Shown here piece after piece: positions 63,321-64,000 of a stretch of 64,000 bases of DNA. A program made the position numbers and the translations under genes. Source of the DNA: Pseudomonadota bacterium (GTDB lineage: Bacteria; Pseudomonadota; Gammaproteobacteria; Steroidobacterales; Steroidobacteraceae); contig JADJOO010000003.1 of the NCBI GenBank assembly GCA_016713725.1, positions 248,001-312,000 on the forward strand, written 5' to 3'. Position 1 is the first letter of the stretch, and each line of letters opens with the position of its first letter. A model generated the notes under the pieces. The model worked only from the letters and a program-made list of their open reading frames with translations, was not told the DNA's origin and searched no databases.

Positions 63321-63544
63321 CGATTCGAGAACACGACTTGGTGGTGCTGACGGCCGACATCCCTGCCGAAGGCCTCGAACTGGGCGACGTAGGTACCGTC
63401 GTGCTCGTCCACCGGGCCGATGCCGGATTCGAGGTGGAGTTCGCTACGCTCGCCGGTGAAACGCTTGTGGTCGTGACCGTGCCTGCGGATTCGATTCGCC
63501 CAGTCGGTGACAACGAGATTGCACACGTGCGTCGCGTTGCGTGA
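63317..63544 (+). CDS. DUF4926 domain protein
   Basis: A 75-residue protein made of one small SH3-like beta barrel: MTIREHDLVVLTADIPAEGLELGDVGTVV, then VEFATLAGETLVVVTVPADSIRP. DUF4926 proteins are commonly the second gene after DUF6883. The 4-bp overlap with the upstream stop implies coupled translation. The role is unknown; an immunity or antitoxin role is a guess from the arrangement. Confidence 0.8.
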   Translation: MTIREHDLVVLTADIPAEGLELGDVGTVVLVHRADAGFEVEFATLAGETLVVVTVPADSIRPVGDNEIAHVRRVA

Positions 63545-63625
63545 CAGACAGTGTCCGGCGAGACTGAAGCACGGCGCGGTTTTGCCGTCGTCGTCCGTGC
63601 TGTTCACCCGGCGCCTGCCGTGAAA

Positions 63626-63655
63626 CGAACAAGGCGGGCCCTTGCAGAACCCGCC
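63626..63655 (-). terminator. probable terminator of the small lipoprotein gene
   Basis: On the minus strand GGCGGG and CCCGCC form a stem around 11 nt, followed by TTGTTCG. It lies 32 bp after the stop of the lipoprotein gene. The T-run is short, so confidence is moderate. Confidence 0.5.
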
Positions 63656-63686
63656 CTGTCCGGTTCAACCTGCGCTGAGTGGCCGA

Positions 63687-63935
63687 TCAGTCCTTGGCCG
63701 CGTCCTGCATCGCTTCGCCCGCATTCTCGACGGCCTTGCCGGTCGCGTCGACGGCGTCTGCAGCGGCTTCCCTGGTCGCGACGGCGGCAGAGTCAATGGC
63801 TTCGCCGGCACTGTCCGCAGCCTGGCCTGCGGCAACAGAGGCGTCGGAAGGCGCTTCGGCGGATGGGCCTTCCTTCCTGGCGCACCCAGCGAGGGTCAGC
63901 GTGGCGAGAGCGGCGACGAGTACGATCTTGTTCAT
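63687..63935 (-). CDS. small Ala/Asp-rich lipoprotein
   Basis: An 82-residue protein with a lipoprotein signal (LVAALATLTLAGC, lipobox LAGC) and a mature part of heptad-like Ala-rich repeats (AGQAADSAGEAIDSAAVATREAAADAVDATGKAVENAGEAM split by small gaps). It should form an amphipathic helix anchored in a membrane, like small entericidin- or Lpp-like proteins. I do not recognise a named family. Confidence 0.75.
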   Translation of the reverse strand: MNKIVLVAALATLTLAGCARKEGPSAEAPSDASVAAGQAADSAGEAIDSAAVATREAAADAVDATGKAVENAGEAMQDAAKD

Positions 63936-64000
63936 GGATGAGTTCCCCTGGGTAAGCGGACCGGGAGAAGAGTCTGGCAGGAGCGGCTCGCGCCAACTGT

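Overview
The window is GC-rich (roughly two thirds G+C by eye), densely coded chromosomal DNA from a gammaproteobacterium. The best guide is gene order: ffh-rpsP-rimM-trmD-rplS, clpS-clpA-infA-aat, trxB-ftsK-lolA-rarA-serS and a gspC-D-E-F cluster form a backbone of the Pseudomonas/Xanthomonas kind. I cannot name the genus; something near Xanthomonadales, Nevskiales or Steroidobacterales is an inference.

Layout. 1-3.8 kb: the 3' end of radA, then a CNNM/CorC-type membrane protein and a CcsA-like protein on the minus strand. 3.9-10.2 kb: ffh, rpsP, rimM, trmD, rplS, sppA, uppP. 10.4-15.3 kb (minus): an old-yellow-enzyme oxidoreductase, class II aldolase, and the threonine-degradation pair tdh-kbl. 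15.3-18.9 kb (plus): an Hsp15-like S4 protein, a 59-residue protein, a YhhQ-type transporter, an S9 peptidase. 19.0-25.0 kb (minus): gspF, gspE and frameshifted gspD and gspC. 25.2-28.8 kb: clpS (with an internal stop codon), clpA, a 730-bp gene-free repeat-rich gap, infA. 28.9-38.1 kb: aat, a FemAB-like gene, trxB, ftsK, lolA, a VanZ-like gene, rarA, serS, then tRNA-Ser(UGA).

From the tRNA onward the content is accessory: a 20-bp copy of the tRNA 3' end, an FHA/coiled-coil protein, M20 and M28 peptidases, nitronate monooxygenase, a GMC oxidoreductase pair, a serine hydrolase with MscS and rhodanese genes, a CadC-like TPR regulator divergent from cupin and tautomerase genes, a BNR/sialidase-like lipoprotein, an amidohydrolase coupled to a Rieske-flavodoxin fusion, a zinc-sensing type diguanylate cyclase, tyrosine phenol-lyase coupled to a HIT protein, and a DUF6883-DUF4926 pair.

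The most unusual content is between the genes. (1) Five long hairpins (27-30 bp stems) differ in stem sequence but keep the stems paired, around an almost invariant loop, GTGTCTGCCTTTCC. (2) Three inverted arrays of 7-mers sit on or within a few bases of gene stop codons. (3) Two REP/BIME-like palindromes carry GGGGACG(T/C)(G/T)CACCTATTTCC-type arms. (4) A run of strong hairpins fills the gap between tRNA-Ser and its duplicated 3' end. (5) A perfect palindrome carries TATAAT on both strands between kbl and hslR.

Five genes carry a frame lesion or a premature stop (gspC, gspD, clpS, a gluconate-dehydrogenase subunit 3 gene, a beta-lactamase-family gene). The other genes look intact, so sequencing or assembly error competes with real decay.
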